Assembly: GCF_030247195.1 (NCBI RefSeq)
Contig: NC_080672.1
Coordinates: 401,901,037 to 401,965,036, forward strand
DNA from: Topomyia yanbarensis
Lineage: Eukaryota > Arthropoda > Insecta > Diptera > Culicidae
DNA length: 64,000 bases
Reading direction: 5' to 3'
The notes under the pieces were generated by a model. That model was not told the origin of the DNA. It did not search any database and worked only from the letters and a program-made list of their open reading frames with translations. The first letter of the stretch is position 1. Each line of letters begins with the position of its first letter. Below, piece by piece: positions 23,641 to 35,210 of this stretch. The position numbers were made by a program, and so were the translations under genes.

Positions 23641-26600
23641 GCAAAGTACCTATGTGGTGACCGAGAGAAAGACCATTGCATTCGGACGGTGATACTACGA
23701 ATCAAATAACGAAACAACTTGCATATCATACCGAAACATATTAAAACGAGATGTTTACCAAATTCGTGACGAAAGAAAATGGACCAAACGTAAGAGAAGT
23801 AAATGAAGCTGATAGAGTCAGTTAGTACCTACTAAACGCTTGAATTGAACTTATGAACGATATTTTACAAATCGAGTTGCATTCAAAATCCGGGAGTCTT
23901 TTCGTATCAATGACATTTGAGATATACTGAATCGAAGCAAACTTGGGAAAGTAGTTTTCGTAATCAGTCTTACTTTGTTTAAAATCAGCTGTTTGAACGC
24001 TGTATATTAAACATGGAATATACAAACTTAAAGATGGATTATGGGAAGTGCAAAAGATAATATACCAAAAAATAATAAAATAAGAAATAATAATGATTTT
24101 GTTTTTATTTTCTATGTTATTCACAGGCCAGTAGCGTGCAGTTGGCTCCTCGGTTCCGCGAAGTGTTCCGCAATACAACAAATTTGCCGGCGACCAACCT
24201 AGGCCCAACTAATTCTGCATAAAGTCGAGTTTCTGGTTGAGAATTTTCGTGTCTCTGGAAGCACTGGAAACTACTTGTTTAATCACAGATGTCTAAAACC
24301 AGGAGCAATTTTCTTCGACTTTCTCGAGCCGTCATATTTGGCAGTCTTTCAAAAGAAAACTTTTAGCTTTTACAAGGAATCTCATCTGCCTATAGTTTTT
24401 CGGAGCAGTATCAAATCACCCCAAATGGGGATCGTCAGAATAGCAGTCTTCGTGAGCAGAATGATTTGCCGTGAAAGTGGTGTAGCTTTCTTTAGTATTT
24501 CATGAAAAGAGTGCTTAAAGCGTATTTCAAGGGAACGCTTTCGATACTTCGAGCGCTGTATCTACGCGGTGCTTGGTAATACTCTCTCCACAATAGCCAC
24601 ACTTTTCAGCATTCCCAATGCAAGAGTCATCCTAATGATTCTCTGCGAACTCTGGTCCATTTTCTTGTAGTTAATTCAAAACATGACGCGCGATACAAAC
24701 AGCTCAGCAAGCAAACGAACCTTGTGGAACAAGACGTAATAGGACAAAGCAGTCCCACCAGAGGTTCCCTGATATGGGTTTGAAAAGACGTACAATTTTG
24801 CCCCGTCCTGTGCGATTGCCATTCAAAATCTTCACTCATTAGAGCAAGGGCTTCTTGAAATACTCCACCCCCTGCTTCAGAAGATAACCAACTCACAGCG
24901 GTGCTCACACCGTCGATCTCAACTTTGTGAGGGGGCATGTATATTTATCGCCAGTAACGTCATTTGCTTGCTGTAGACATAATATCATAATTCTGAAGTT
25001 ATTTGGGCGAACTTTCCAGATATTTGGAACGGCCGAATATTTCTGCATCAGTAACTGTAACTAATTATCTTTGATCCGCAAAACGAGCAGCTGTGGTCCG
25101 ATTTAGTTCAATATGTATGATTTTTAACTAAAAGTCGTAATTTTTGATGACGAATCTTGTACGACATCTATTTTTTCATCAGCTGGATCTCTTTCAGACC
25201 CGGCATGAAGCGACTACTTAAACAATACACAGGAAGACAAAAATTACGAATAAGAAATAAAAAATTTAAAGATGAATCTTTACTCTATGCTTGGCTGGAT
25301 ACTATCGATTTTCTTAGCAACTGGCACAAAGAATGTATAAAAAAATTTCACCAGCAACAGGTCATAACAGCATCATTATTTCATTCGCTTGTACTAAAGA
25401 TAGACGTGCATAAAGTCTGCAATATATGTAGTTGTGGCATTTGGACTGGTAATTTAAATCTAAAGGTATGCACCGCCATGAGCAACTCACCAATCAATTC
25501 TGACTGATTTTTGAATTCTGCACAATTGTCCAATGGTGTTTTTCGAACTCTATACATATTGTGCGAGAAAATCATAAGCCAGGGGGCTGCGAGGGACGTC
25601 ATTCCCACAGTTTATAACCGACACTGCCTCACGAATTGTAACGATACTTTCATGATCCTCCTAATGCACAAAAGAACTTTGTGTTATCGCAGTGAAAGAT
25701 CTAGTTTTTGTCAGTGGAATATTATAGAACTTGTTATATGTGAGATTGTTCATCATTAAAATTTGAAGTCTTTTCTCGCGGATTTTGCACAATCGTTGAC
25801 CATATTATTATACTTAAACTTAGAAATGGAGCCATGACTTTGTATTTGTCGTTTTATTGCGTTATGTTTCGACGGAGCTCCTATTTTCCTACTCCTGGAA
25901 ATATTTTCTGTGTTTTTTTTTTAATATTCACCCTGTACAAGCAAATATAACAGCAGAGTAGCACATAAACACATAAAAATATAATAAAAAATCAAGCACA
26001 GTGAAATAGAGTGAAATACACATAACATAGCAATTAAATAATTATTGGGCTTCGAAATTCTTCAACGAAAGCTCTTTGTTGATGTTAAGACATTGACATG
26101 ACATGAAATCGTGTGAACATTTTGTTGATTTGCGACAAAATTGTTTTTTTTTTTCGAACGGAGAAATGACGTGATTTGTTGCCAACCAAATATTTATTAA
26201 AACTGTTTATTTTGCTTATTTTAACTAGAACTTTGTTTGTTTGAACTAAACCGTTAAGTAATGAGTTTGTAAATAGCGGAAAAGTATTTTCTATTATTTA
26301 GGTGATGGGTTTCTCAAAGAGAAGTCTTTCGATTGTGGTGAACACCAGTTTTTTCGACGAAATATGAGACTATAATGCATTAAATTGAGGTAAAATTTTC
26401 TGAGGAATCTAAATATGAGGGTTTTAAAAAAAATAAAAATGGAAAAGAAAGGAACCCCAGGTAAAAAAATATTTTAAAAATATGAAGTTTATGAAAAAAT
26501 GCGATATTTCGCATTCATGTTTAGACGGTAAAACGTTTGACCGTCATTAAAATCATTTTGCGAACTTGCGATGTCGCAAGTTATATTGATGTCGAATGCC

Positions 26601-26848
26601 CTCGCTTACCTTTGCCAAATTTTTGACCGCAATATACAGGATTTTATCAAATTGCTGCTGCCTTGTTTTGCAGGTCACCCTCACTGGAAATCCTGCTGAA
26701 GTCAATTCGTGTATAATGAGCACTAAACCCAGTGGAGCAATGCAAGGTGGTGTTTGGAATGCACATCGGTGATGTAGATATCCCAATTTCACTGATCAGT
26801 TCTAGCATATTTAGCATATGCGGTATTTATCGAGCGATTTGTTCGCTC
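23641..26848. other. Mostly AT-rich stretch with unidentified short frames
   Basis: No named feature was found. A plus-strand frame at 25157-25507 (116 residues, with Cys pair CNICSC), nearly continued by 25511-25759, and a minus-strand frame at 24627-24938 (103 residues) are the most protein-like. Neither shows a family motif I recognise. Decayed transposon ORFs are the likeliest explanation. A pyrimidine-rich acceptor-like CCTTGTTTTGCAG ends near 26672. Confidence 0.35.
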
Positions 26849-27487
26849 CACTGCACCATGAGCCACAAATCGATTTTTTTGGTCGAAAATCCAGAACGTA
26901 TAAACCGTTAGTACTAGACTTTCAGCGTCTTTGGAACAAATTCTCTACAATAAGTTTTCTTCATTTTAGAGAAAACAAAATTGAGGTGGCCCTCTCGATT
27001 TTTAAAATAAAAAAATTATCTCCTGAATGAAAAAAGATAGGAGAATATGACCTTCCAAAGAAATGTAGAGAAATTAATTTTGAGTAACTTTGCTGAAGAC
27101 GTCGAAACTCTATCTTCAACGGTTTTTAGTTTTCAGCGATTTCCCTTGTTCCGTTTAGGGTGGCTCTTAAAAATTCAGTTTTTTAATATAACTTCTTTGA
27201 AGTTGATTTCTCGTAAATGTCGACTTCAGACAAAAGTTAGCTCTTACAAATGCGCACATTTCTTCTTCAGAGACCAACTCATTAACTTTTATATAAACAG
27301 AGTTATTGACGATTTTTTGCTCAAAATTTGCCATTTTCTAAGCTAAATAACTCCAAAGGTGGCAAAAAGTGGCAATCAATGTTATGACCAATTAATAGTA
27401 CTTCAAAAACACTACAAAATAAGGGGTACATGGTTTGTCTCCTAGCGACTTTTCATGTGAAATGGTTGCTTATGAACTCCCTCTGTT
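26849..27487 (+). repeat. Dispersed repeat C, plus orientation
   Basis: From CACTGCACCATGAGCCACAA to about CCTCTGTT this matches the reverse complement of 32700-33338 almost throughout. Shared landmarks are GACGTCGAAACTC, TCTCGTAAATGTCGACTTC, CATTTCTTCTTCAGAGACCA and GGTTTGTCTCCTAGCGACT. Its open frames are part of the repeat, not host genes. Confidence 0.8.
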
Positions 27488-27770
27488 ATAGAGAATGTAT
27501 GCGGAATTCATCTAAATTCGTACTTAAAATATATATTAATCATAGTCGCCGTTCTTATATACACATATCCGGATCTCCGATGCAAATCAAATTTAATGGT
27601 ACTCTCGAAACATGTTATTCTAAACTTGTTTCGTGGAGTGAAATTGTACATAAAACATGTGGTTTTCGGACAACGGTCTATAAAAAGAATGTTTGGAGTA
27701 TTTGCATGGCATACGTTTTATTCGCATGGCAAAAAAGAAATTATTATCAACGTATTACAATATATTGAAA

Positions 27771-28070
27771 GCTCAGGTCAGCGGCGGCGAAACATTTTAC
27801 GCCCGAGTGGGTAGAAAGCATAGGATGAGGGGTCCTTTAGTAATGATTTTTTCCCTTTTCGCAATGCATACTCTTACATTACATTCACATTAAGTCACGT
27901 TCGTTTATGCAATTGGAATGGTGGTACATCGATGTTTTCAAATGTGTGTAGTGCGAGATACTTGCGTTGCACATCTAAATTTTTTGAAATGGTTCAAAAT
28001 TTCGAGTGGGTTATTTTCGAGTGGGTAGTACTACCCATACTACCCACGCTTTCCGCCGGCCCTGGCTCAG
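27771..28070. repeat. Candidate small inverted-repeat element
   Basis: GCTCAG occurs at 27771-27776 and 28065-28070, bracketing loosely inverted GC-rich ends (GTCAGCGGCGGCGAAA versus TTTCCGCCGGCCCTG). CGAGTGGGTAG occurs inward of the left end and again near the right. This could be an MITE with a 6-bp duplication, but the arms are poor and the ends ambiguous. Confidence 0.35.
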
Positions 28071-28270
28071 AGTCACCGTAAAGGAAGCACCCTTTGTTTA
28101 GCATTAATGATTTATTTATCTTTTATTAATTATATTACCTCCTCTGTTTCAGCTCACTGTAATTTACTCTAATAGTTTCCCAAAATACAATTTTTTGTTT
28201 TTGGAAATTAACAAAAAAAAAATTCCACGTGAACGTTGGGGGACAAGCTGTTCAGCTCTCATTATTAGTA

Positions 28271-29923
28271 TTTTTGCCTTTCTCATATAGAAAGGTTATG
28301 CAATCACTCTGAAAAACGTCAACCTAATCCCGGCCCGGAGGGCCGAGTGTCATATCCCATTCGACTCAGTTCGTCGAGATCGGAAAAAGTCTGTATGTGT
28401 GTGTGTATGTATGTATGTATGTGTGTGTGTATGTGTGTGTATGTGTGTGTATGTGTGTGTGTATGTGTGTGTGTATGTATGTGCGTATGTGTCAAATAAT
28501 GTCACTCATTTTTCTCAGAGATGGCTGGACCGATTTGCCCAAACTCAAATGAAAGGTGCAACCTTCCCATCGGCTGCTATTGAATTTTGGATCGATCGGA
28601 ATTCTGGTTCCGGAATTACGGGTTTCAGAGTGCGGCCACACAGAAATTTCTCATATAAACTATAGGAAAAATTAAAAATAGAATTTTTATTTTTGATGCT
28701 AAATGTGTTCAAGGTGCATGAAACGTCGAGATTTGATGCAAACTCGAAAAAAAATTTGACTACGATTCACTTTTTGGATTTTGGCACATTTTTGCCTTTC
28801 TCATATAGAAAGGTTATGCAATCACTCTGAAAAACGTCAACCTAATCCCGGCCCGGAGGGCCGAGTGTCATATCCCATTCGACTCAGTTCGTCGAGATCG
28901 GAAAAAGTCTGTATGTGTGTGTGTATGTGTGTGTGTATGTGTGTGTGTATGTGTGTGTATGTGTGTGTGTGTATGTGTGTATGTGTGTGTGTGTGTATGT
29001 ATGTGCGTATGTGTCAAATAATGTCACTCATTTTTCTCAGAGATGGCTGGACCGATTTGCCCAAACTTAGTCTCAAATGAAAGGTGCAACCTTCCCATCG
29101 GCTGCTATTGAATTTTGGATCGATCGGAATTCTGGTTCCGGAATTACGGGTTTCAGAGTGCGCCCACACAGAAATTTCTCATATAAACTATAGGAAAAAT
29201 TAAAAATAGAATTTTTATTTTTGATGCTAAATGTGTTCAAGGTGCATGAAACGTCGAGATTTGATGCAAACTCGAAAAAAAAAATTTAACTACGATTCAC
29301 TTTTTTGGATTTTGGCACATTTTTGCCTTTCTCATATAGAAAGGTTATGCAATCACTCTGAAAAACGTCAACCTAATCCCGGCAAATTTTTTTTTCGACT
29401 CGTTTAGGGTTTCTGGATTTTAACAGGGGCGTAGTTGATGGTTTACGGAGAGGGGTTACACCCTTCCTCTATTGTTCGCGCCCCTCCTTTAAAAATCTCC
29501 TTAAATCACCCCTCAGACCACCACCCCATCCAGCCCTCATACCCCCCCTTTCAACCCCATCATCTTTAAACCACCACTATATCACAAAGCATACCAATTT
29601 AAGCTGGGGAGTCGTTCATTCATGGGACTTTCGCCCTCCTCACATACCCACCCCCGCATGACAAAATGAGTTAGCAAGCAGATAACATTGATCTAATGCT
29701 GATTAGGCTGATGGAGTATGATATTTTTTTGTTTCAAGTGTTTCACCGTCGACACGTAGCTCATCAAGTTCGTGGCTGGCATGCCATTGTGTATAAGTGC
29801 AAAGTGTACTAAGAATGTAATGGACATTTCCACGATTTTGTTGAACATAAAAAGCCTCCGTGCCATAGTTTAGAGAAATGAGAAAGGCACAATTGCACCG
29901 CTAGGTGGATTAAAACAGGTTTT
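28271..29923 (+). repeat. Family-A repeat, copy 2 (two full modules plus terminal part)
   Basis: The module start TTTTTGCCTTTCTCATATAG occurs at 28271, 28789 and 29320, so the first two modules are 518 and 531 bp long. They differ mainly in the GT/GTAT tract and a short gap near 28540. The third start breaks off after about 65 bp into the terminal part, which ends GCACCGCTAGGTGGATTAAA and ACAGGTTTT. This copy shows the module amplification most clearly. Confidence 0.85.
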
Positions 29924-30560
29924 ACTATTATCAAACGGATAGATTGGCAGCCTCCTACTTCGGAGTTATTTTCCATACGCGGCAAAAAACTTTATCAATG
30001 ATATTAATCCATTATCCATTTCATAATAACTCTATGAGGTTATGTCGATGGATTAATTGATGCTAATAATGGGTTCTTTATGAATTACTTCAAGCAAGAT
30101 AACCTACATATTAAAAACGGAAGTTTATACTACTAAGGATGGTGCAAATATGCGATAATTCAACAATTTCGACTGCTCTGGAAGATTCAGGGATTCTGTC
30201 AAGTGACAGTTTTTATGTTGATTTTAGGCTTTTAGGATAGAGATTCTATCAGGATTCTTTATGTTTTCACCGAGGGAAATAATGTAAAACTGGTGTTGTA
30301 TAATATAAATTTTCAGTATTTTTCATTCTGGGGCGATTTTCATTAATGGGTATTTTTTACGTATTTCGTTGTAAGTTTTCCACAAGAAACAATAGGTAAA
30401 ACGTAACCAGGTTGACGTACAAGCTCTTTACCTATTAAGTGGGTTATTCCACTTTTATTAAAAATGGGCAGTTTTCTATGCATTAAAAGGTACTTTAATT
30501 TATCAGAGTAGAAATTGTTGAAACGCGCAGAAAAAAATTTACACTGAGAAAATCATTATA
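29924..30560. other. AT-rich stretch
   Basis: Nothing recognisable was found. It separates the family-A repeat from a MITE. Confidence 0.45.
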
Positions 30561-30859
30561 GGGACGATCCATAAATGACGTAGCATTTTTTTTTAGCGAT
30601 TTTTAACACCCCCCTCCCCCATCGTACCATTTCGTCACAAACCTCTAAATACCCCCTGGTAATTACGTAGCTTGACGGTAATTCTCTACCCCCCTTGTCC
30701 ACGAAAAATATAAAAAAAATGAAAAACGATGTTAGTTAGTCCCCTTTAAAAAAGCTACGCAGCACGACATGACCCCCTACCCCTCTGTCGTCACACATCA
30801 TCACAAAATACAATACTCCTCCTCCCCCATATAATGCTACGACATTTATGGATGATCCC
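30561..30859. mobile_element. MITE with GGGACGATCCATAAATGACG ends, 299 bp
   Basis: The left end GGGACGATCCATAAATGACG (continuing TAGCAT) matches the reverse complement of the right end, GGGATCATCCATAAATGTCG (TAGCAT), at 23 of 26 positions. The interior is C-rich with several CCCCCTCC-type runs. There is no coding. The flanking target duplication is not clear (ATTATA left, ATATTA right). Confidence 0.75.
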
Positions 30860-30866
30860 ATATTAG

Positions 30867-32292
30867 TTTTTGCCTTTCTCAATAGAAAGGTATTGCAATT
30901 GCTCTGAAAACCGACTTTTTAACGGAGGCCCGGAGGGCCGTGTGACATATACCATTCGATTCAGTTCGTCGAGTTCGGCAAATGTCTGTGTGTGTATGTA
31001 TGTGTGTGTGTATGTATGTGTGTGTGTATGTGCGTCTGTGTGTGTGTACGCGAACACAATCTCATTCACTTTTCTCAGAGATGGATGAACCGATTTTTAC
31101 AAACTTAGTCCCAAATGAAAGGTGCAACGTTCCCATAGGCTGCTATTGAATTTCTAATGGATCCGACTTCCGGTTCCGGAATTACAGTGTGATGAGTACG
31201 ATCACGCAGAAAACGTCGATTTTAAGAAATTCTGCAATGAATGTATAATGGTGAAAATTTTTCCAAAATGTGACCACAACTGCTTCGATTAGTAGTACTA
31301 GGCCATTAACAGCCATTCAAAGTCTCTTTGGTCACATTGGCCACCATCATCGGTTCCGGAAGCCCCGGCGGAAGTATCCAAATTCAGAGTAACAGTCACA
31401 TCGGTTTCTCGGAGATGGCTAGACCGATTCGACTAAACTTGACCTCAAATGAAAGGTATTGCGTCCCCGTAAGTGGTTCTTAAATTTTATCCCCAACCGA
31501 CTTCCGGTTCCGGAGTTACGGGTTGTGGCGTGCGATCACATAGCAAATTGTGATTCAAACCGATACCCCGATGGAAGCAAAAAAGGTAAAAATTTCTCTA
31601 AAATGTCTCTCAAATAACTTAACTTTGCAGTTCTAGGTCACCGACGGCCAAACAAACTTTCGTTGACTACATTGACCACCATAGACGGTTCCAGAAGTGC
31701 CCGGGAAAAGCGGCCATCTTTCATAACTAGCAAACTCATATCAGTTTCTCGAAAATGGTTGGGCCGATTTTCACAAACTTAGTCCCAAATGATAGCTATA
31801 TTATCCCCACAGATGTCTGTAAAATTTCGCACGGATCGCTTGTATGGTTCCGGAAATATAGACTGAACGGTCCGGTCACACATGAAATTCCCATATAAGC
31901 CGGAACTCAAAATTTTTTTTCAAAGGGGGGACCCCATGAAATTTCAGAAATCGAATTCGTATTTTTGATGCCAAACATCTTTAAAATGCATGAAACGTCG
32001 AGATTTAATGTTATCTCGAAAAATTTTTTTTTATAAAAATCGACTTTTTGGGACTGCCGATTTCGCACCATTTTTCAGTTCAATATTACCGTGGCTGTTT
32101 TTTCTTTTTCAAAATTTTAGAACTCGAATAATGATTTATTTTCCTGTATATAGTTGTCATGTGATGTATGATAATAAAATGTAATATATGCATTTAAAAG
32201 TTTTTAATGAATATAAACAACGCACACATTCTCGTGATTCATGATTGAGAAAGGCACAATTGCACCGCTAGGTGGATTAAAATAGGTTTTTA
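30867..32292 (+). repeat. Family-B repeat, copy 2
   Basis: It lines up with 20071-21428 from TTTTTGCCTTTCTCAATAG to GCACCGCTAGGTGGATTAAA, including all three internal subunits. It is slightly longer, for example retaining a block near 31810-31850 that copy 1 has lost. It starts seven bases after the preceding MITE and ends about eight bases before repeat C, so this is an insertion hotspot or a nest. Confidence 0.8.
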
Positions 32293-32299
32293 AACTAAT

Positions 32300-33338
32300 A
32301 AGTTGGTCTCCAAAGAAAAAATAGGCACTTATCAGAACGAAATTTCAAATTTTTTGGAAAATTTGCTTCAAAAGTATTTTATTGAAACACTATTTTTTTA
32401 AAGGTCAAGCTAAACCAAATAATGGAAAATGCCGTAAAATAAATGCCTCTGACGATATTTAAGGAATTGTCAACAAAGTTACTCAAACATGATTATTTTT
32501 TAATTTTCAGTAGGTCTTTATACTTCTATTGTTATTATTCAGGAGAAATTATTTTCATTCCAAAAAGCAAGAAAACCACCCTGTTTTTTACACCGAAATG
32601 AAGCGCACTTATTGTGAAGAAATTCTTTTGAAGACACTGAATGTCTAGCACTTACGGGATATAAGAACTGGATTTTCAACAAAAAATCGATTTTTGGCTC
32701 ATGAAACAGAGGTAGTTTATAAGCAAACATTTCACATGAACAGTCGCTAGGAGACAAACCATGCACCCCTTATTTTGTAGTGTTTTTAAAGTACTATCAG
32801 ATGGTAATAACATTGATTGCCACTTTTTGCCACCTTCGGAGTTATTTAGCTTAGAAAATGAAAATTTGGGCATAAAATCGTCAATAACTCTGTTTATATA
32901 AAAGTTAATGAGTTGGTCTCTGAAGAAGAAATGTGCGCATTTGTAAGAGCTAACTTTTTTCTGAAGTCGACATTTACGAGAAATCAACTTCAAAGAAATT
33001 ATATTAAAAAAACTGAATTTTTAAGAGCCATCCTAAACAGAACAAGGGAAATCGCTGTAAAATAAAAACCGTTGAAGAGTTTCGACGTCTTTAGCAAAGT
33101 TACTCAAAATTAATTTCTCTACATTTCTTTGGAAGGTTATATTCACCTATCTTTTTTCATTATGGAGATAATTTTTTTATTTCAAAAATCGAGAGGGCCA
33201 CCCTAATTTTGTTTTCCCTAAAATGAAGAGCACTTATTGTTGAGAATTTGTTCCAAAGACCTTGAAAGTCTAGTACTAACGGTTATAAGTTCTGGATTTT
33301 CGACCAAAAAAATCGATTTGTGGCCCATGGTGCACTGA
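32300..33338 (-). repeat. Dispersed repeat C, minus orientation, with a second diverged unit
   Basis: On the minus strand, 33338-32700 matches 26849-27487. The sequence then restarts with a diverged version of the same unit (AAAATCGATTTTT..GAAAATCCAG, 32690-32305), ending in GGAGACCAACTTATTAG. Repeat C is therefore built of head-to-tail units. The unit junction is near 32700. Confidence 0.75.
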
Positions 33339-34330
33339 GTAGGCCTGCAAATGATAGCGGGAGTTCAGCCAATATTTGACGTTGGTTTCTTTTAAGAATT
33401 GTCTGAAAACCTTCGAGTTGAAAGCAGAGGCATTGTCCCTCAGTAGAATTCGCGGACTGCCACCAGCGATTTTGCGAACAGAGAGTTAATATGACGTACT
33501 TGCTCAAGACATTGAGGAGGACAAGCAAGAGTGGATTGTCACGTTTGCTTTTTGGAAGGGGACCAATGTAGTCAGAAACCATTCGCTATGGGGCATTAGT
33601 TGTAAGCGACTGGGACGAAAGAATTTTTGGTTTCCTTACACGTCCCACATTCTCGAATAAACTATCATTTTTTTCCGATCCCTTACAGCAATATTGCAAC
33701 CTCGACGATCGTTTTATCGTATACCACGCGAAGCAAATTTTCGTGGGTATCTTTTATTAAATCTTGACAGAACTCGGATGCTGGGGCGAGTTTCCAACTG
33801 AACCGCGAGTTTTACAAAACAACGTTCGAGTTTACAAACTTGAAAAGTTAATCATTGTCTATTTTTAAGTCGTTATTTTGGGTAATGACTTCATGGAACA
33901 GTACCAGTCTGAGGTGGACAAAGCTGAAACGTATGCTATGGTTAAAGATAATGCATCCGGAACGATATTGACCTTGCCTTTCCGGTGCTCAATAGACATA
34001 TCGTAGAGTTGTGGTGAATCAGCAACTAACCTTCCAAGTAACCTCGGAAGTTCTCCAACGGTATTATCAGCGCCAGACCTTCCTTTTCAGTTGTATGATA
34101 GTTCCTTTGGGAAGTCAGTTTGTGCGAAAAGTAGGCTTCCCTCTCCTTGGCTTTTAGCTGTAGAAGAGAGCAAGGCTCTTTCGGCTTATCCTCTAAATGG
34201 AGAGTGGCGGGTGCTTTGAATCATTTTCTATTAACTGGGGAAGCGAAAACTTCTTTTATAATCTTCCTCCGACAGCTATCTTGAACCACTGAATTTTTGA
34301 CTGAACCACAGACGGGAATCTCTTCCGTTT
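33339..34330 (-). pseudogene. Ty3/gypsy-type pol relic (RNase H end, connection, integrase start)
   Basis: In minus-strand order, with frame shifts between blocks: AYFSHKLTSQRNYHTTEKEG at about 34130 (the YSHKLT..RNYxxTEKE motif of gypsy RT-RNase H); then a block resembling the hRKGKxNxVPDAL motif at about 33960; then the integrase phrase SDYIGPLPKSKRDN plus LSKYVILT at about 33500-33575. The order and motifs fit a Ty3/gypsy element (Mdg1/412-like is a guess). No LTRs, gag or protease were found. Repeat C abuts its 3' side. Confidence 0.7.
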
Positions 34331-34479
34331 TCGAGATAAATTTTCAATTAGAGGTATTTTTACACATTTTAAATAAAAATTACAATTTTTACGGAAAATT
34401 CCGCCTTTTTATGAGCAAAAACCCCCTTAATTGAAAAATTATCTCAAAAGCTCATTTTTTATATAAAAAGTGTATGCAT

Positions 34480-34670
34480 AGCTTGAAAGAAATCGAGTAG
34501 TTTTTGAATGGCAGGTTACACCGCAAATCATGTTTTTTCCAGAGACGTTCTACGTTCGTGACCGAGCCGTTTGTCGATATTTTTTCTTAAAAAAATTGCA
34601 GAATGTTATTCAAATGGTTCGCTATAATGTACAAAAGTTTTGATCAATTCACTTCGCATAACTCGAAGCG
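34480..34670. repeat. Fragment related to the 620-1046 foldback element
   Basis: Read in its plus orientation, TGAATGGCAGGTTACACCGCAAATC, GTTCTAC, CGAGCCGTTTGTCGATATTT and AGAATGTTATTCAAATGGTTCG match, in inverted order, sequences at about 740-970. It is an old truncated copy. Confidence 0.5.
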
Positions 34671-34719
34671 GACAAGCCTCTTGATATGCTACTACTATGA
34701 GTGAAGTTGTTTTATCCAC

Positions 34720-35210
34720 GACCTCATTCAAGTTACTTGCAGATACCAATGAAACCTAGTCATCAAGCTCTCTTCGTAGAGTTCCCAGTTCGTGATTTTA
34801 GAATTACGATATGTAACGATATCTAACGGGCGTTTAAAAGATCAAATTCGAAGTACTTGTAATCAGATAACCTTGGTTCAAGCTCACTGGGTACGGACCA
34901 ATTTACACACTCATGCATAATACCGTCAGAGCAGAGAGTTACATCTAACACAGAAAAAGGTGCCAGATCGTGCAAATGTTGGGCGATTTCCTACTTAAGT
35001 ATTCCATCAATTAAGTGCCTCTCAAATTGATATCATAGCTTTCGCCAGTCATGTGATAGGCATTTGCTTCACTGCCAATTAATAGATAAAGAGCTGTTCA
35101 GAAAATTAGATCGATCGATTTACTGGTTGTGAAGATATTCTGCTCATCACAAGCGCTATAAAAAAGATTGGTTTCGGCCCATCAGGTTAACGGCTCCTTG
35201 TTATTGCGGC
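34720..35210 (-). pseudogene. Endonuclease-domain relic of a non-LTR retrotransposon
   Basis: The minus-strand translation, with stops and shifts, shows the order IGSEANAYHMTGESYDINLR, then GT.LMEYL, then NICTIWHLF, then a string like LDVTLCSDGIMHECVNW, then SNSKITNWELYEESLM. This is the succession seen in apurinic endonucleases of mosquito non-LTR elements (GxDANAHH.xWGS..xNxRG..LLEYL..TPTF..VLDVTL..NW). No RT domain follows downstream. The clade is undetermined. Confidence 0.5.

Noticed and set aside
28399..28500. Met-Cys-Val repeat proteins around 4927, 28399, 28781, 30870 and 60702
   Set aside because: They are translations of the GT/GTAT microsatellite in the A and B repeats.
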